Assembly (NCBI RefSeq): GCF_003051055.1
Contig: NZ_QAON01000007.1
Span: 100,445-164,444, forward strand
Reading direction: 5' to 3'
Source of the DNA: Agitococcus lubricus
Lineage (GTDB): Bacteria > Pseudomonadota > Gammaproteobacteria > Pseudomonadales > Moraxellaceae
DNA length: 64,000 bases
Numbering within the stretch: position 1 is the first letter of the stretch; the number at the start of each line of letters is the position of its first letter. Below the pieces are notes generated by a model, which saw only the letters and a program-made list of their open reading frames with translations, searched no databases and was not told the DNA's origin. The position numbers were made by a program, and so were the translations under genes. Shown here one piece after another: positions 62,484-64,000 of this stretch.

Positions 62484-63023
62484 ATGAAAACTATGCAAAA
62501 AGGTTTCACCTTAATCGAATTAATGATTGTTGTTGCTATTATCGGTATTTTGGCCGCTATCGCGATTCCTGCTTACCAAGACTATACTGTACGTACCCGC
62601 GTAACAGAAGGTTTAAACCTTTCTGCTGGCTTAAAACAAACCATTGGTACAGACGGTTCTGCTTCTGCAGGTGACTTGACACGTGTGGTCGATACTTGGA
62701 ATGCACAAGCTGACAACACAGGTGCTAATAGTAAATACGTTGACAGCGTACTTGCCCTAAATACTACAGGTGAAATTACTATCACTTACAATGATGCAGC
62801 CATGGGCGTTGCTGACGGTGAAGATACACTGGTATTAACACCTTGGGTACGTAACGGCGCCGCTGGTGCTGGTCAAGCCTTAGCTGACGCTATTGCTGAT
62901 GGTAACAGCGGTTCCATCGACTGGGGTTGCCAATCTGCTACTCAAGCTGCTTCTACTGCTGCAGGTATCACAGGTACAGCAGGTACATTACAAGCTAAAT
63001 ACGCACCTGCTGCTTGCCGCTAA
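62484..63023 (+). CDS. pilA: Type IV pilus major pilin PilA
   Basis: 179 residues. Prepilin leader MKTMQKG followed by [20 protein letters not shown], the class IVa N-terminus with Phe1 and Glu5 after cleavage by PilD. The globular part is Ala/Gly/Thr-rich with a C-terminal Cys pair (WGCQSAT... and APAACR) forming the D-loop. GGAGAG ribosome site 6 bases before the ATG. Transcribed from its own sigma-54 promoter and stopped by a strong terminator. A truncated second pilin gene follows. Confidence 0.97.
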   Translation: MKTMQKGFTLIELMIVVAIIGILAAIAIPAYQDYTVRTRVTEGLNLSAGLKQTIGTDGSASAGDLTRVVDTWNAQADNTGANSKYVDSVLALNTTGEITITYNDAAMGVADGEDTLVLTPWVRNGAAGAGQALADAIADGNSGSIDWGCQSATQAASTAAGITGTAGTLQAKYAPAACR

Positions 63024-63070
63024 TTGCTAACAGGGGATGCTGTTCTGTTGAACGGTCTCTCCACTAGCCT

Positions 63071-63099
63071 AAAAAGCAGCCTATAGGCTGCTTTTTTTT
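63071..63099 (+). terminator. pilA terminator
   Basis: AGCAGCC-TATA-GGCTGCT hairpin (63075-63092) followed by T8, 50 bases after the pilA stop. Confidence 0.9.
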
Positions 63100-63132
63100 G
63101 GGCTGACATCAACACATCAAGGGGGCAATAAC

Positions 63133-63309
63133 ATGAACCAAAAAGGCTTTACCTTAATTGAGTTGATGATTGTGGTAGCCATTATTGGTATTTTAGCCGC
63201 TATCGCGATTCCTGCCTATCAAGACTATACCATTCGCACTCGTATTACTGATCCTAGCCAGAAAATTAGACAGTTGTACCCTCTAAAAGTAGTAGATGCT
63301 TTTGCATAA
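63133..63309 (+). pseudogene. Second type IV pilin gene, truncated by an IS insertion
   Basis: ATG 63133 with GGGGG upstream encodes [19 protein letters not shown] and on to IRTRIT, the pilin N-terminus, over about 39 codons. At about 63249 the sequence enters an IS end, and the frame runs on into IS DNA for about 20 codons to a stop at 63309. It shares its leader with pilA but differs at many synonymous sites, so it is an old tandem copy, not a recent duplication. Whether the missing remainder lies beyond the IS outside the window cannot be seen. Confidence 0.85.
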
Positions 63310-64000
63310 AAGCATTTGGACTCAACCAGCCATTGGCTGAATGTCGCCTGACCCGATTGTAGTAAGTTTCAATATACTCAAACAAGGCCGCATTCGCTTC
63401 TTTTCGGGTTTTAAAGACACTGTCATGGACAATATGTGCTTTCAAGGTATGAAAAAAGCTTTCAGCAACCGCATTATCCCAACAATTGCCTTTTCGAGAC
63501 ATACTTTGAATGGCACGATGTTGACGTAATGCTCCCTTAAACTCATGACTCGCATATTGACTCCCCCGATCAGAATGCACCATCACCCCTTGAGGATAGC
63601 CTTGTTTCGCCATCGCATAATTCAACGCATCACACACTAAATGCCGATTAATACGCTCACTGCTTTGCCATGCCACCACGCCCCGATGAAATAAATCTAT
63701 CATCACACATAAATACAACCAACCTTCTTGGGTACGAATGTAAGTAATATCCGTCACAAACACTTGATTGGGTTTAGACACAGTAAATTGTCGATTGAGT
63801 AAATTGGGGGCTACCGCAAAAGCATGTTGACTATCCGTTGTGGCTTTATAACGGCGAGCCGCTTTACTCTGTAAACCCATGACACGCAATCGTCTGCCCA
63901 CAGTACGCTCACTCAAGTCATACCCTAATTCACGCATATCGTGTACCAATGAAGGCGCACCCACCCGTGCTTCATGCCTCTGCCAATATAAGCGCGATAA
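63249..64000 (-). mobile_element. IS3-family insertion sequence, partial (right end inside window)
   Basis: The end of the element at about 63249 begins TGATCCTAGCCAGAAAATTAGACAG in pieces, with the AAAxTTxGACAG pattern of IS3-group terminal repeats. The transposase orfB reads minus strand from beyond 64000. The left end, the orfA gene and the target duplication are outside the window. It sits inside the second pilin gene. Confidence 0.8.
63266..64000 (-). CDS. IS3-family transposase OrfB (DDE integrase), partial
   Basis: Frame is open to the window edge at 64000, giving 244 codons here; the start is outside, probably made by -1 frameshifting from orfA. HTH_21-like [31 protein letters not shown] in two parts, then the rve catalytic core with the first Asp in FVTDITYI, the second in [15 protein letters not shown] and the Glu in [16 protein letters not shown]. 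The C-terminal [19 protein letters not shown] is the IS3 hallmark. No internal stop, so it may be active. Confidence 0.9.
   Translation of the reverse strand, partial: LSRLYWQRHEARVGAPSLVHDMRELGYDLSERTVGRRLRVMGLQSKAARRYKATTDSQHAFAVAPNLLNRQFTVSKPNQVFVTDITYIRTQEGWLYLCVMIDLFHRGVVAWQSSERINRHLVCDALNYAMAKQGYPQGVMVHSDRGSQYASHEFKGALRQHRAIQSMSRKGNCWDNAVAESFFHTLKAHIVHDSVFKTRKEANAALFEYIETYYNRVRRHSANGWLSPNAFMQKHLLLLEGTTV

Overview
The window is about 64 kb of a moderately AT-rich gammaproteobacterial chromosome. Gene order points to Pseudomonadales. The block rsmD, two M16 peptidases, ftsY, rpoH, thiS, thiG, trmB follows the Pseudomonas order, as does kdsD-kdsC-lptC-lptA-lptB-rpoN-hpf-rapZ-ptsO. Together with the wax-ester-synthase-like acyltransferase, ceramidase, GroP-like lipid genes and secreted lipase, this suggests a lipid-using lineage, possibly Moraxellaceae-like. 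That placement is inference from synteny and content; no 16S gene is present. Several expected neighbours are missing from these blocks: ftsEX, ptsN and ccmFGH.

Layout. 1-4.4 kb: lipid/ribosome operon (fabD end, plsX, rpmF, yceD) and a RegB/RegA (RoxS/RoxR) redox two-component pair. 4.5-9.4 kb: a copper-handling cluster on the minus strand (MbnP, MbnH di-heme protein, an outer-membrane protein, YcnI, a small lipoprotein), with two copies of one 17-bp palindrome. 9.4-19.5 kb: mfd, a DUF4124 protein, UspA, an EndA-Excalibur lipoprotein nuclease, a large M16C peptidase interrupted in frame by a REP-like repeat, and a methyltransferase. 19.7-27.4 kb: a lipid-metabolism cluster (WS/DGAT-like acyltransferase, GMC oxidoreductase, neutral ceramidase, SDR, two TetR regulators) with a perfect 50-bp palindrome. 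28-37.7 kb: PilH-like regulator, trmB, thiGS, DUF423, rpoH, ftsY, M16 pair, rsmD, YheT hydrolase. 37.7-41.6 kb: ccmABCDE and a family I lipase.

42-52 kb: DedA, a two-domain GST-like protein, an M48 lipoprotein protease, an FGGY kinase/GlpD/AGPS-like oxidase group, a DUF4062 protein and murI. 52.4-61.9 kb: tRNA-Gly(GCC), cysS, the Kdo/LPS-export/RpoN/PTS-Ntr block and yjgA. 61.9-64 kb: a MITE-like element, a sigma-54-driven type IV pilin gene with PilR-like sites, and a second pilin gene cut by an IS3-family element that runs off the window.

How parts may work together: RpoN encoded here very probably transcribes pilA from the -24/-12 promoter seen here. The lipase, glycerol-phosphate oxidation genes, acyltransferase and ceramidase make a coherent lipid uptake/storage theme. 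The copper cluster handles extracytoplasmic copper, and the redox two-component pair and the Ccm system serve respiratory c-type cytochromes (MbnH itself is a c-type di-heme protein that needs Ccm).
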